A stretch of 64,000 bases of DNA from Bacteroides rodentium JCM 16496 (GCF_000614125.1 NZ_BAKJ01000012.1:37022-101021); one strand, 5' to 3'. Counted from the first letter of the stretch, positions 1 through 12,254 are shown. Notes: generated by a model not told the origin, from the sequence alone. Made by a program: numbers and translations.

Positions 1-23
1 TAATGTATTGGTTAACAGTAATG

Positions 24-55
24 ATGAGGATATGTCAGAACTGACATATCCTCAT
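24..55 (-). terminator. hairpin after GH88 gene
   Basis: A perfect 15-bp inverted repeat (24-38 with 41-55, loop AA) lies just downstream of the minus-strand stop codon at 63-65. No strong T run follows on the minus strand, so it may only stabilise the 3' end. Confidence 0.55.
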
Positions 56-62
56 TTATCAT

Positions 63-1327
63 TTATTTCTGCATGTCCAAATACCGTTTCAAGGCTTCCA
101 AATAATAATAGTCTGCGTAGTTCAGGGGAGTGTCAATTTCCGAACCGTGAGGCAGGGAACCCACTGAGTGCATTAATATAAATCCTTGATTCTCGTCTTT
201 CTCTGCAAGGTAATTTTTCCCGGAAAGATTTTTGAGTAGAGCTTCGGCATACTTGAAATACTTTAGTCCATCGGAAGCGAAGGTACTGAGTTCCATAAAG
301 GCGGATGCAGTGACGGATGCTGCAGAAGCGTCACGTGGGGTAGCTTCGCTGTCGGGGGCATCGTAGTCCCAATATGGGATGCTGTCGTTTGTGGTCACTC
401 GTTTCATTATCATATCTGCTATGCGGGTAGCATGTTTCAGAAAAGCGGTGTCGCGTGTTTCACGGTAACATGCTGTGTAGCCGTATACCGCCCATGCCTG
501 GCCTCGCGACCAGTTGGACGTGTCGCTTTGTCCCTGGTGTGTGCCTTTACTTTCCACTGTACCATCGTTGTTGTAGCTGATGACATGATAACAAGTATAG
601 TCTGGGCGGAAGTGATGCTTCATGGTAGTCTTGGCATGTTTCACGGCCACATCATAGTATTTCTTGTTGCCGGTGAGCTTGCTGGCATTGAAGAGCAAAT
701 CCAGATTCATCATGTTATCAATAATGACGGGATAGTTCCAGTGCCCGAAGTCCCAGGAACGGATACAGCCAATCTGTTCGTTGAAGCGGAGGCAGAGATT
801 GTCGCAGTCTCTACCAGTACATTCAGTATGCTGTCATTGGGGGCCAGTCGCAAGGCGTTCCCATAGCTGCAATTCATCATGAAGCCGATGTCGTGGTTGT
901 CTTTGTAGTGACGGATAGGATTCAGCATGTTGGTGTATCTGATGGCTTGTTCTTTCAGCTCTTTGTCCCCCGTCATTTCGTATGCATACCAAAGACTGCC
1001 GGGAAAGAAACCGCTTGTCCAGTCGTAGATGTTGCAAAGACGTCTTTTGCCTAATTTTTCGGCGGGTGGATTAGGCCAAAGAGAATCTTGGAAGACTTTG
1101 GCATCCTGCTCCATCTGGCTGACGAGGAAGTCGAGCTCATATTCGGTGTAGGTGGAACGGGGCATCAAGGCCGAGTCGGCAATTTCTCTTGCAGTTTGCT
1201 TTAGTTGGTAGGAAGAGGCGTCCAATGCGTGTTCCGTCCAGTTCTGATAGGAGTCTTCGGACTTATTCTGGCAGCTTGCCAGTCCGAGGGCAATGAGGGC
1301 TGCGCTTACAAATAAACTTTTTTTCAT
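63..1327 (-). CDS. GH88-family unsaturated glucuronyl hydrolase, lipoprotein (frameshift near 813)
   Basis: Removes the 4,5-unsaturated uronic acid that a polysaccharide lyase leaves at the non-reducing end of oligosaccharides. The N-terminus is a lipoprotein signal (lipobox GLASC, Cys19), so it is membrane anchored. About 421 residues once the frame is restored. The two catalytic Asp regions of the family are visible: HDIGF (Asp146) and IIDNMMN (about Asp204), plus the WSRGQAWAVYG segment. The reading frame breaks near 813, where one base must be added after ETA to continue with DNLCLRF. It lies directly downstream of the hybrid sensor gene and has its own -7 element. GH105 is the nearest alternative, but the motif spacing favours GH88. 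Substrate linkage cannot be read from sequence. Confidence 0.88.
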
Positions 1328-1355
1328 GGTTGGTATGTATTACGTATAAAAATAG

Positions 1356-1371
1356 ACAGTCTGTAGACTGT
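1356..1371. repeat. palindrome in GH88 5' leader
   Basis: ACAGTCTGTAGACTGT is a 7-2-7 inverted repeat between the -7 element (1386-1393) and the GH88 start. It sits just inside the predicted transcript. It could be a regulator site or a small RNA hairpin; nothing else supports either. Confidence 0.35.
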
Positions 1372-1385
1372 TGTGTTTCTATACG

Positions 1386-1393
1386 CAAAGATA
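1386..1393 (-). promoter_or_regulatory. -7 element of GH88 gene
   Basis: Minus strand TATCTTTG matches the Bacteroides -7 consensus TAnnTTTG. It lies about 60 bases upstream of the GH88 start. No clear -33 TTTG was seen. Confidence 0.6.
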
Positions 1394-1497
1394 GGGGATT
1401 GGCGCAGAAGGGAAGGATAAGATTGTCGAATGAATGAATGCAGATATTTAAAAGTGTCCTAATATTGTTGAATACCTTCCCAACTTTGTCCAAAGAG

Positions 1498-4400
1498 TCA
1501 TTGCTTTCCATACTCCGATGGCAGACACCCCATATATTTCTTGAAACATGCAGCGAAATAGGAAGGAGTGTTATAACCCACCATGCTGCTTATTTCGGCT
1601 ACAGTATATTTGCCTTCCTTCAATAGTTTGCATGCTTTGTTGAAACGCATCTTGCGGATGAACTCGTTGGTCGATTCTCCCGTCAATGCTTTCATCTTGA
1701 GATGCAGATTGGAGCGGCTCATGCACAGCTCCCGTGCAAATTCATCTGTGGTGAACTCTATGTCATCCATATGCTTTTCCATTACCTCGATGGCTTTTTT
1801 CAAGAGTTCTTCGTCCAATGGATTGAGGGCGACTTTTTCAGGCTCTATCTCCATCGACTTGGAGTAGAAGTCTATGGCACGGCGGCGTGTACGGAACAAG
1901 TTCTTGATTTTGGTTGCCACCATCACCAATGAGAACGGTTTGGGTATGTAATCGTCGGCACCCACCTGCAAACCTTCCAACTGTTCCTTTAGGTCTGCCT
2001 TGGCAGAGAGTACGATGACGGGGATATGGCAAGTCTGCAAATTCTGCTTTATCAGTTTGCAGAGTTGTAGTCCGTCCATTACAGGCATCATACGTCCGTC
2101 AGTACCAGGTCTATTTCTTGTTCTTTTATCAATCCCAAGGCTTCCTCGCCGTTTCCGGCCTTGAGTATCCGGTAAGTCTTTCCGAGCTCGTCACTGAGGT
2201 ACTGCTGTATCTCAATGTTGTCTTCCACGATTAAGATTCTTTCGTCCCGTTGTCCTTTTGCCTCTTTGTCTTCCTCGTTTACTTCGCTCTTTTCGCTTTC
2301 CGTATCTATCATATACATGTCCGGACTGTTGGTGGTGTATACTTGTTGTTGCTCCTTGTCTTCCTGAAGCGTGACTCTCTCTTCAGGTTTATAGCTCGCT
2401 TCGTCCGTGGGCAGATAGATGGAGAAGGTGCTTCCTTTGCCTTCGGCGCTTTCTAGCTCAATGCGTCCATGGTGCAATTCGACCAGGCGTTGAACCAAAG
2501 ATAGGCCTATGCCACTGCCGATATGTTCATTATCTATCTGGTAAAACCGTTCGAAAATCTTTTCTTGTTTGCCGATGGGAATACCGTTCCCGGTATCCTT
2601 GACTTGAAGTAGCAATTCATTGTTCACGGCTTTTAGGACTACGGTAATGCTTTTTCCTTCACCGGTGTACTTGAAGGCATTGGAAAGCAGGTTGTTTATA
2701 ATCAGCTCCAGATAATTGGGATCACAAAGTATCTTTTTATCCTCTATTTCAGAGTAGAAACGGTAGGTTATCTTTTTGTGCTGGGCCACTTTGTCGTAGA
2801 AGAGGAAATCCTTTTCGATGGTCTCGTGTATGGGGGTGTATTTCACTTTCAGGTTGAACACGCCTAATTCGGCACGTCGGTAATCCATCAGTTGGTTCAC
2901 CAAATGGAGCAATCGGTTGGTATTACGCTGTATGTGTTCTAATTGTTTGTGAATCCACCGGTCGTTGATTTTCTCCATGATATCCTGCAGGGGAGCCAAT
3001 ATCATGGTCAGAGGCGTGCGCAGTTCGTGGGAGATGTTGATGAAGAAACGCAGTTTCATTTCGTTTACTTCTTTCTGCCGTTCCTTGTCAATGCGTTCCA
3101 TTTGCAGTTTCGTTTCCATGCTTTTGCGCAACCAGAAGTACCTGACGATGAAGATAATAATGGCAATGGATACAAGGACGAACAGGAGGATTGCCCACCA
3201 CGTCATATACCAGGCGGGCAGGATGATGATTTCCAGTTCCGTTGGGGTTTCGTTCCATTTGCCGTCGCTGTTGGCTGCTTTTACAAGGAATCGGTAAGTG
3301 CCTTGAGGCAGGTTGGAGTACGATACTGTGCGCTGGTTATTTGAATAATACCATTCTTTGTCGTATCCCTTCAGCATATAGGCAAAGGTGTTGTGCTCAC
3401 TGGAAATGTAATTGGAAACGACGAAATCCAGTGAGAACATGGATTGGGCGGCGGAGAGAGTGATGCTGCGCGTGTCGTTGATGGCTTTTTCCAGTATGCC
3501 CGTTTCGTCGTCCGGGTAGACCGGTTTGTTGAACAACCTGAGTCGAGTGATGACTACCGGTGGTGTGTGGGGGTTGTCTGCCAGCAGTTCGGGCCGGAAG
3601 GTGGTAATACCCTCTATTCCTCCGAAATACATTTGCCCGTCGGAGGTTTGGCAATAAGCATTATTTGTGAATTGGTTACTTGCCAGTCCGTCGTTGTTCG
3701 TGTAGTTCCTGAATTTTTCCGTTTCGGGCAGGAAGTAGTTTAGCCCTTTGTTCGTACTTAGCCATAGCTTGCCGGACGAGTCTTCCAGGATTCCATGTAT
3801 CACGTTGTTCGCAAGTCCTTGGGCGGTGGTATACTGCTTTATTTCTTTCTGCTTTTCGTCAAAACGATAGATACCGCTACGTGTACCTATCCAGAAAATG
3901 CCATTGCGGGCTTCATGGATGCAGTTGACGGATTGGTGATGGATGGAAGACGTTGCCGGGATGATTGGGCAATCCGTCAGTTCACCTCCCTTTTCAGTAT
4001 ATACGGCCAATCCTTTTTGCCCGCCCAGCCATAAACGGTGTTTGCTGTCACGCAGTGCAGTTGTGATTTGTTCGGGTAGCAGCGGTTGGCCGTTTGCCAA
4101 AGCGGTCACATTCGTTATGCTTCTTGTCTGGGGATTGAATCGTAGCAGGTCGGCTATGCCGCTTATCCATAATTCCCCGTTTTCTGTAGGCTCAATGAAA
4201 TAGATGTTCCTGAATTCTCGTTCTCTGATGGTTTCTATATGTCCTGATTGGAGGTTCAGGATGCTGAGGCCGCCGGTATGGGTACCTATATAGACCAAGT
4301 TCTTGCTTTCGTCCACGTAGAGATATTTGATATCGTTTGCGCCCAGGCCTTCCTTCGTGGTATAGTAGGTGAATTTTCCGGTTTGGGTATTGTAGTGGTT

Positions 4401-5530
4401 CAGACCTCCGTTGTTTGTGCCTATCCAGAGCCCCTTCCGGTAGTCTTCGCGGATGCATCCTATGATATTGTCGTTCAACGACTGCCGGTTTGCAATGAAT
4501 TGCAGGTTGTGAAACCGGTTCTTCAGCGGGTGATAGTAGTTCAGTCCACCGAAGTAAGTACCCAGCCATACGCCTCCCTGTGAGTCCATGAAGATACAGC
4601 GCACCGAAGTTTGCGAGAGGCTGCCGTTTTTCAATATATCGGCGGTGTAGCTTCTGAAAGAGTCGTTTTCTACGTTATAGATATTCAGTGAATGGATGGT
4701 ACCTACCCACAACCGGTTTTGCGAGTCGAGAGCAAGCGAACGGATGTAATTGGAACTGATACTGTTCTCTTTACCGGGGACATGGATATAGTTGGTGACT
4801 TCTTGCGTTTGGAGATTGATGCGGAATAACCCGTCGCCTTCGGTTCCTATCCATAGAAGGATAGGGGATTGTTGTAGAAAGGAAAGAATCTGTTTCCCTT
4901 TCAGCCTTTCAGGAACAATGTTTTTCAGCGATTTCGTGGAGATGGAGTATGCGAATACTCTTGGTAACTGCCTATATATATATGGTCACCTTGACGGCTG
5001 ATGGCAGTAGGAGAAATGCCGATTAGGGAAGGATGCAACGGCGTGTGGGAGAATTGGTGCTTTTCCGTATCGAACAACAATAGAGCTTCTCTTTTCTTGG
5101 ACAGCAACAGTAGCTGCTTCCCGCTGATTTCGACGATGGCAGTTATGGGTTGTTTCTTTTCTCCTTCCTCATACGGGAAATTATAAAACGACTCTTTGGC
5201 TGCGTCATAGAGTGAGAGACCTTCATCGGTGCCTGCCCACAGCCTGCCTTGCGAGTCGATGATACATGCTTGGATAATGTCGTTTTGTATGCTGTATGGA
5301 TTCTGCTCGTCATGCTGGAAGACAGTGAAGTCATAGCCGTTATATCTGTTCAGTCCATCGTAGGTGGCAAACCACATGTTGCCTTGCCGGTCTTGCGTGA
5401 TACCGAAAATGGTACTTTGAGATAGACCTTCGTTTACTCCGATATGAGTGAAGTTGATGTGTTCTTGCTCTTGAGCGAAAAGAGGAAACAGCAATAGATT
5501 TGCGATGAGGAATATAATACATTTTGTCAT
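1498..5530 (-). CDS. hybrid two-component system sensor-regulator (frameshifts near 2090 and 4970)
   Basis: One-protein signalling system that senses glycan fragments in the periplasm and activates the adjacent locus. About 1,344 residues when two missing bases are restored. Order: signal peptide (MTKCIIFLIANLLLF), many two-component propeller repeats with WVGT/WIGT motifs, a Y_Y_Y domain, one membrane segment (TWWAILLFVLVSIAIIIFIV), histidine kinase with FFINISHELRTPL, ATPase with NLLSNAFKYT, receiver domain (LIVEDN, phospho-acceptor in LVLTDVMMPVMDG), and a C-terminal AraC-type helix-turn-helix. The break near 2090 falls inside the receiver phospho-acceptor motif; the break near 4970 falls in the propeller. 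The start at 5530 is chosen because the -7 element at 5556-5563 leaves a sensible leader and the signal peptide begins there. Confidence 0.93.
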
Positions 5531-5555
5531 ATTCAGATACATAAGGTTGTATGGG

Positions 5556-5563
5556 CAAAGATA
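5556..5563 (-). promoter_or_regulatory. -7 element of hybrid sensor gene
   Basis: Minus strand TATCTTTG fits TAnnTTTG, about 25 bases upstream of the chosen start codon. Confidence 0.6.
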
Positions 5564-5600
5564 AAGAATAATTCTCCATTTATGCAAATCTGTGATAAAT

Positions 5601-5637
5601 AGTTCGTCCTGCTTTATTGCTTTAAGCAGAACGAACT
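5601..5637 (-). terminator. terminator after GH29 gene
   Basis: 14-bp inverted repeat with one mismatch (5601-5614 with 5624-5637) directly after the fucosidase stop codon and before the sensor promoter. The minus-strand sequence after it is AT-rich (ATTTATC). Confidence 0.6.
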
Positions 5638-5645
5638 ATCTGTCT

Positions 5646-7049
5646 TTATTTTGCCGCTCTGAATTTAAAAGCCAATGCTTCTTTTTTTAGTCCTTTGGGT
5701 AATGTCACCTTGACTTTTCCGTTTTTGCTGGTGTATTGTACGGACTTCCCATTTTGCAGCAAAGTCATCTTGCCTTTAGGCTCATTTCCTTCCCATTCTA
5801 TGTATTCGGACAGTTCTTTGCCTTCGGGCAAGGCATAGATGGCGTATAGGGTCTTGCCATCCTTGCTGGCGTTGAACCACACGTTGCCGCTGTGATAGTT
5901 GGGAGTGGGGCGGGTGGCGTAGATGGCTTGGCCGTTCTTCTTCAGCCATTCGCCTACGATTTTCAGACGTTGGATGACTGCTTCCTCAATTATACCTTCA
6001 CCGGTGGGACCTACATTCAGGGCAAAGCATCCGCCTTTGGCTGTAACTTCAATCAATGTGTTGATGACCCATTCGGCCGATTTGAATTTGGGCTTCGGAT
6101 TCCATCCCCATGTGTTGCTCAAAGTAATGCAGGTCTCCCACGGGTGAGCCAATTGTTCCTTGGGAACTCTGAGCTCGGGTGTCTGGTAATTCTCGTTGCG
6201 TCCGGGCACGGTTCTGTCCACGGCTATCAGCCCCGGTTGCTTGGCGCGGGCCTTGTCTACAATCTCGTCTATGTTGATGTCTTGTTGGGGCTTTCTCACC
6301 CAACCGCCGTCAAGCCAAAGCATATCTATTTTCCCGTAGTCGGACATCAACTCGTCAATTTGGTTGGCTGTGTATTGTCGGTACTTCTCCCAAGTCTTAG
6401 GATATTTCAGGATGTCGTAGTTTACGTTACGGGTGGGAGTGGCTAGTGCAGGGTCCCAATAATAGGGGCAATGCCAGTCCGGTTTGGAGAAGTAGGCGCC
6501 AATCATGAAGCCCTGCTGCCTGAAGGCATCGAACACGTGATAGGCTATGTTGCTGTATTTTCCGTTCTTGTAGGGGCCTTTCGCAATGCTGTAGTCGGTG
6601 TGTTTGGAGTCGAACATGCAGAAGCCGTCGTGGTGCTTGGTGGTAAAGATGAGGTATTTGAATCCGGCATCTTTCATGATTTTCGCCCATTCGGCAGGCT
6701 CAAACCGGGTTGGGTTGAAGGAATCTGCCAGTCCCCAGTACCAATTTTTGAATTCATCGTAAGTGGCGCCGGGACGTATCTTTTTGCGACGCGCCGTGAA
6801 GCGGTCTTCTGAGCAGAGTGCCCACGACTCGGAGATGCCAGGCACGGAATAGACACCCCAGTGAAACATGATGCCGAACTTCCGGTCTTGCCATTGGTCC
6901 AGCTTCTTCAGTACTTCAGGGTCGGTAGGCCATTCATATTCTTTGGAGGATTCGTGTACAAAGCCATGGTCTTTGGTTGTGAAGTTTCCTTGTGCGTGCA
7001 TTGCAAGCGACAGTGCAGCTCCTGCAATAAGCGTCACTACTTTTTTCAT
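5646..7049 (-). CDS. alpha-L-fucosidase, GH29
   Basis: Retaining exo-fucosidase, secreted (signal peptide to about MHAQ, residue 20). The chain is intact at 467 residues. The nucleophile is Asp247 in MLWLDGGW. Glu305 in PWETC sits where the acid/base Glu is found in the GH29 enzyme BT2970 of B. thetaiotaomicron (Asp229 and Glu288 there, as I recall it), a nearly constant offset, so this is probably its close relative. The substrate-pocket motifs FHWGVYS, KHHDGFCMF and a late NVGPTGEG are present. It has its own -7 element and a terminator, so it is probably monocistronic within the locus. It implies fucose in the target glycan. Confidence 0.93.
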   Translation of the reverse strand: MKKVVTLIAGAALSLAMHAQGNFTTKDHGFVHESSKEYEWPTDPEVLKKLDQWQDRKFGIMFHWGVYSVPGISESWALCSEDRFTARRKKIRPGATYDEFKNWYWGLADSFNPTRFEPAEWAKIMKDAGFKYLIFTTKHHDGFCMFDSKHTDYSIAKGPYKNGKYSNIAYHVFDAFRQQGFMIGAYFSKPDWHCPYYWDPALATPTRNVNYDILKYPKTWEKYRQYTANQIDELMSDYGKIDMLWLDGGWVRKPQQDINIDEIVDKARAKQPGLIAVDRTVPGRNENYQTPELRVPKEQLAHPWETCITLSNTWGWNPKPKFKSAEWVINTLIEVTAKGGCFALNVGPTGEGIIEEAVIQRLKIVGEWLKKNGQAIYATRPTPNYHSGNVWFNASKDGKTLYAIYALPEGKELSEYIEWEGNEPKGKMTLLQNGKSVQYTSKNGKVKVTLPKGLKKEALAFKFRAAK

Positions 7050-7090
7050 GGGTAATTAGTTTAATGTGAAAATTCCATTTGCTGTGGGAG

Positions 7091-7098
7091 CAAAGGTA
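7091..7098 (-). promoter_or_regulatory. -7 element of GH29 gene
   Basis: Minus strand TACCTTTG fits TAnnTTTG, 42 bases upstream of the fucosidase start. Confidence 0.6.
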
Positions 7099-7210
7099 GG
7101 CAGGAAAGTATTCTTGGGGCTACATTTTTGTTGAAAGTAGTACCAATATTGTTTGAAATAGGGAGATTTTAATCAGTTGCAAGGTATTATCGGATAGGGT
7201 ATACAAAAAT

Positions 7211-7240
7211 GAAAGGCAAAGCTGGGGGGCTTTGCCTTTC
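7211..7240 (-). terminator. terminator after susC-susD
   Basis: Perfect 12-bp stem (7211-7222 with 7229-7240, loop of six), followed on the minus strand by ATTTTTG. Placed 37 bases after the susD stop codon. Confidence 0.8.
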
Positions 7241-7277
7241 CTGTAAACAGGGTGACTAAAGGTCGATATATAGATAT

Positions 7278-8959
7278 TTAATATCCGTTGTTGTTCTTCC
7301 CTTCCAACTTGGCGTTGCTCTGTATCTCGCTCAGTGGGATGGGGAGCAGTTCGTGCTTGCCCGCCACGAAATTCTTGTAGGCAGGATAGGGGATGGTATC
7401 CTCTTTTTGGTTCAAAGCAGATTTGGAGCCGAATAGGTCGAGCGCCTCCTTAAGGATGCCCCAACGGATGAGGTCGTACTTGCGCTGTCCTTCAAAAGCC
7501 AGTTCAAAACCACGTTCCCAATAGAGGGCTGTGCGGATTTTACCTTGTTCCGTGGCATCGTCGATGAAGGGCAGGTCATATACCTTCGGGGCTTTCAGCA
7601 GCCCGGCATAGTTGGCGCTTGTGATTTCGGGCGCTCCGGCACGGGTGCGCACACTGTTCAGCAATCTCCATGCCTCGTCGGTATTTCCGGTTTCGTTGTA
7701 GGCTTCGGCTGCCATCAGCACGACATCGGCATAACGCAGCGGACAGTAGTTCACGTCGGTATAGTTGAGGTCCTTGTAGCCGATGGGCATCCACTCGCGA
7801 CGCCACTTGCCGGGGTACCAGGAATTATTCTTGAGGGTTTTCGATTTCTCGTGCATCTTCTTGGAGGTATTCCATTTCCACTGGTAGGTGCAGATGTTGA
7901 TGTCACGGCGCGTGTCGTTTTCGGCAAAGAAGTCAAACCATTCGGGCACCACGCGGAAGAAAGCGTTGGCACGTCCCATGTATTTGCCTGTCTCTGTAGG
8001 CTCGATGCCTTTCGGTTCGCCCACAAGAGGACCGTTGTACGTGCCCCACCAACCGCCGCTCCGGTTACCTTGTGCATGGAAGAAAGCTACTTCAAAGAGG
8101 CTTTCCTGCGAATTGAGCACACCTGCGGAGAAGGTCTTGAACAGGTCTTCATAGGAGCCTGCGTAGAAATCGTGCTTGCCGCTGAATTGCTCCCATTCTT
8201 TAATCACGGCATTGAAGTATTCCGTCCGTTTGGCTTCTTCGGGGCGTGTCAGTTCACCATTCGTCCGGAGACTGTAGCCTGCGCGTTGCAGTAGTACGCG
8301 CATCAGCAGGGCGCGGGCGGCACCCTGACCGGGGCGTTCGGGACTTTCCGAACTGTCTTTCCAGTCGAGGGTAGCTTTGGCAAAATCGAGGTCTTTAATG
8401 ATTTCCTCGTAGATGGCCTCGCGGTCGGTGCGCGGGTTGAAGGCTGATTCATAGCCCGAAGAATAGGTGGTCTTGAAAGGAACGTCTCCCCAGAACCTTA
8501 CCAGGTCGAAAGCCATGAAAGCACGGAGGAAGCGGGCCTCTGCCACAAGCTTCTGCAAGGTCTTGTTCTCTTCGTAGTCCTTCATGCCGCTGATGCCCGC
8601 AATGGAGAAGTTACAACGGTCGATGGCTTCGTAGGTATATTTCCAGAGGTCGCTGACCCATTTGTTGGTGGCGGCGAGGGTGTAGTTCGACATATCGTGT
8701 ATGGCACCGTCGGAATTGACTCGGCTGGTGAAGTGGGTATCATCTGATACGAATGTAGCATGATGCGCGAGCCGTAGAGATTGGGGTGCGTAATGGAACT
8801 GTAGATGCCCATCACGGACATTTCCGCTTTCGATTCGGAAGTGAAATACTGGTCAAGGTCGTAGGCCGAATCGGGCTTCTCGGTAAGCATGTCCTCGCAG
8901 GAGGAGAGTCCTGCCGACAAGGTGAGGGCTGCAAGGAAAATGGATATATATTTTTTCAT
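7278..8959 (-). CDS. SusD-family glycan-binding lipoprotein (frameshift near 8746)
   Basis: Surface lid protein that binds glycan and closes over the SusC pore. About 560 residues once one missing base is restored near 8746 (frame moves from SRIMLHSY to DDTHFTSRVNSD). The N-terminus has a lipoprotein signal with SSCED; the body carries the TPR-like helices and the typical C-terminal RGFELAFEGQRKYDLIRWG segment and LPIPLSEIQSN ending of the RagB/SusD family. It starts 31 bases after the susC stop, so the pair is one transcript ended by the hairpin at 7211-7240. Confidence 0.93.
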
Positions 8960-8990
8960 GATTGTTCTGATGTTGCTAAATGGTGAATGA

Positions 8991-11900
8991 TTAGAAAGCT
9001 ACGTTTATGCCGAAGATGAAGGAACGGCTGCGGGGATAGGAACCGTAATCCACGCCGGGAGTCAGCCCGCTGGTCATGGTCGATACTTCGGGGTCGAATC
9101 CGCTGTAAGGGGTCCACGTCAACAGGTTGCTGCCCGTGAAGTAGAGGCGGAGTTTGCTCAGCCCTGCGCGGCGAATCATTTTCTTGGGAAAATTGTAACC
9201 TAAGGTCACGTTGCTCAGTTTCAGGAACGAGGCATCTTCTACACCCCAAGAGTGTACATAGAAGTCGCCCTCTTCGGTGTCGCTGTAAACGGCTACCGTC
9301 TTTCCGGTGTTCAGTGCGGCCAATTGTGCGGGGTCGGTCACCTTGTTGCCCTGTGCGTCGATGGTCATCCAGCGGTTGTGGCTGTTGGCTACGTCGAGCG
9401 AGTTTTTGTTGCTGGAGCCGGTTTTGGCGCCAATCATCTTGGTGGCGTTCATCACTTCGTTGCCGTAGCTAAAGGTGAGGAACACGCTCAGGTCGAAATT
9501 CTTGTAGCTGAAGGTGTTGTTGAGACCGCCGTAGAAGTCAGGCGTGGAATTGCCGATGACGGTTTTGTCGTTTTCGTCAATGATGTCGTTGCTGTCATCT
9601 ATGTTGGCAAATTTCCACATGCCGGGCTGGATGGCATCACGGGTACCGTGATAGGGAATGCCCTCTTTCAGCGTGTACTTCTGTGTGGCGGGGTCATAGT
9701 CGAAGTCGGAGACTTGATACAGCCCTTCGGTACGGTAACCATAGAACTGGCCGAGCGATTCGCCCACGGCGATGCGGTGAGTGTTCTGGTTGAAGCCGAA
9801 TTTGGCTTCGTAATGCTGCACGCTTCGCCGGTCAGTGCCTCGACGGTGTTCTTGTTGTGCGAGAAGGTAAGCGAGGTTTTCCACTCAAAGTCCTTGTTGG
9901 TGATGTTCACGGTGTTGATGGTGAGGTCAATGCCTACATTCTTGGTTTCACCGGCATTGATTATCATGGTGGAGTAGCCGGAGGATTCGGGCAGTTTGGC
10001 ATTCAGCAGTAGGTTGCTGCTCTTGTTGATGTAGAACTCGGGCGATACGGTGATGCGCTGGTTCAGGAATCCGAAGTCCAGTCCCATGTTGAAGGTCTTG
10101 TTGGCCTCCCATTTCAGGTCGGGGTTGGGTATCTGTTTGGCTACGTAGCCCGGCACGTGGGAGTTGTTTACGGCTGTAAGTACCGAAGTGAGCAGGGCAA
10201 GGCTGTTGTACGAGCCGATGCGGTTGTTACCGGCCAATCCGTAACCTATGCGGAACTTCAGGTCGGAGAAGATGTTCAATTTCTTGATGAATTCCTCTTC
10301 TGCCAAACGCCAAGCAGCGGAGACAGCAGGGAAGTAACCCCACTTATTGTTCTTTCCGAACTTGGACGAGCCGTCGGCACGGAGGGAGGCAGTGAAGAGA
10401 TAACGGTCGTTAAAGTCGTAGTTGGCGCGGGCGAAGAAAGATACTAACTTGTCGTTGTAATTCTCGTCGGTATCGATGGAACTCGGTGTTCCCAAGCTCA
10501 TGTCAGACAAGCCTATCTCATCATTGGGGAAGTGTGTGGCAGTACCTTTCAGAAATCGGGTCCAGCGGTTCACGTATTCTTGTCCCAACATAGCAGTGAG
10601 GTGATGCTTTTTATAGAATTGGGTGGAGTAAGACAATACGTTCGAGGTTTGGAAACTGCCGTTTTCGGTATTGGTCAGTGAACCGTTGATGCTGGTACGT
10701 TTTCCCATGATAGATTCGTCACCGTAGAACTGTTCGTTGCGCACGGCTTGGTAGCGCATACCGATGGTGTTGCGGAAGGTCAGTCCTTTCATCAGTTTCA
10801 CGGTGAATCCACCGTTAATCTGGAAAGTGCGGAATTCTTTTTCCAGTTCTTCCTCGTAGGCGTTGAGAAGCGGGTTTACCAATACGTTTCCCTCTTCGTC
10901 GTAGAGCGGGTCGTTTCCGATAAGCAAATCTCTGTCATTGCCACTTATGCCCACGGTGGGACGTTGTTGCAGAATCTGCGCCATCTTGTTGAAGCGGGCA
11001 TTGACATCGGCACCTTCGCCGTTTCCGGCGGTACCTGCGCCATAGACTTTACGCTGGTCGAAGGTGGCTCGTGCGGTTACGTTGAGCCACTCCTTCACAT
11101 CGCTGTTCAGATTCAATGAAATGGTGTGCTTGCTGCTACCGCTGTTCACCATGGCTCCTTCATCATCAAAATAACTGTAGCTGGCGCTATATTTCGTTTT
11201 TTTATTACCGCCGCTCACGCCTACACGATAATTCTGTGTGAGGGTAGTACGTCCCAAGGTCTCTTCCTGCCAGTCCAGTCCGGGGCGGTTACCATAATTC
11301 TCGTCTAAATCGAGGAAACTGCCGTAACGGCTTTGCCAGTTTGCCATATCTTCCTCTTTGGCATATCCTAACGTACGTTCATAGTCGGCAAGGACGAACT
11401 CCTTGGTAGAAAGCATATCGAGTTTCTTCGACAGCTTGCGCACGCCGAAGTAGGCATCAAAATTCACGGTAGCCTTACTTTCGTCCTTGTTTCCGCTCTT
11501 GGTGGTGATGACCACTACACCGTTGGCGCCGCGGGCACCGTAGATGGCCGTTGCGGATGCATCTTTCAGAATGTCGATGGTCTCAATCTCGGCAGGGTCC
11601 AGCGAGGCCATACCGTCCTCAGTGGGAAAGCCGTCGATGATGTAAAGCGGTTCATTGCTTTGTGTGATGGAGATACCGCCGCGCACACGGATAGAGATAC
11701 CCGAACCGGGTTGTCCATCGCTTTGAGCCACTTGTACGCCTGCCATACGTCCAGCCAATGCCTGTGTCACGTCGGAGGTGGGAGTCTTCATCAGTTCGTC
11801 GCTTTTGATAGAGGTCACAGAACCGGTGAGGTCTTTGCGCTTCACGGTGGCGTATCCGATGGCAACGACTTCTTCCAGCATCACGGCATCGGCTTTCAGT

Positions 11901-12193
11901 GTCACGTTGATGATACTCTGCCCTTTTACGGGTATTTCTTGTGTCTGCATACCTATGTAGGAGAATACTAACACGTCTTTCGCGGCATCGTCTACGGTGA
12001 TGCTGTAATCGCCGGTGACGCCGGTGATGGTACCCGTACCCGGTTTCCCTTTGATAGTGACATTACCACCGATAACTTCGTACCCGTCGCTGTCTATCAC
12101 TTTTCCGGTGATTTTCAGGCTTTGGGCTGAAAGGGTGCCTGCTGCCATGAGTAGGAGTGACATGGTAATTAGAATTTTGAGTTTACTCTTCAT
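8991..12193 (-). CDS. SusC-family TonB-dependent glycan transporter (frameshift near 9823)
   Basis: Outer-membrane beta-barrel that imports oligosaccharides using TonB energy. About 1,067 residues with one base restored near 9823 (frame moves from EALTGEA to QHYEAKFGF). Order: signal peptide (to LSAQ), carboxypeptidase-like domain (KITGKVIDSDGYEVIGGN, FSYIGMQTQ), a segment EEVVAIGYATVKRKDLTGSV, plug domain (IRVRGGISI, PLYIIDGFP, ILKDASATAIYGARGANGVV), then the barrel ending in FIFGINVAF, with the terminal Phe typical of outer-membrane proteins. No SusR-type gene is near; control is by the hybrid sensor downstream. Confidence 0.94.
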
Positions 12194-12246
12194 AATCTTT
12201 TTGTTTATTTATAAGGTTAATATTTGTTCTTTGCAACATGTGGTTG

Positions 12247-12254
12247 CAAAGATA
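12247..12254 (-). promoter_or_regulatory. -7 element of susC-susD
   Basis: Minus strand TATCTTTG fits TAnnTTTG, 54 bases upstream of susC. No -33 TTTG at the normal distance, as expected if an activator (the hybrid sensor) is required; that last point is inference. Confidence 0.55.
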
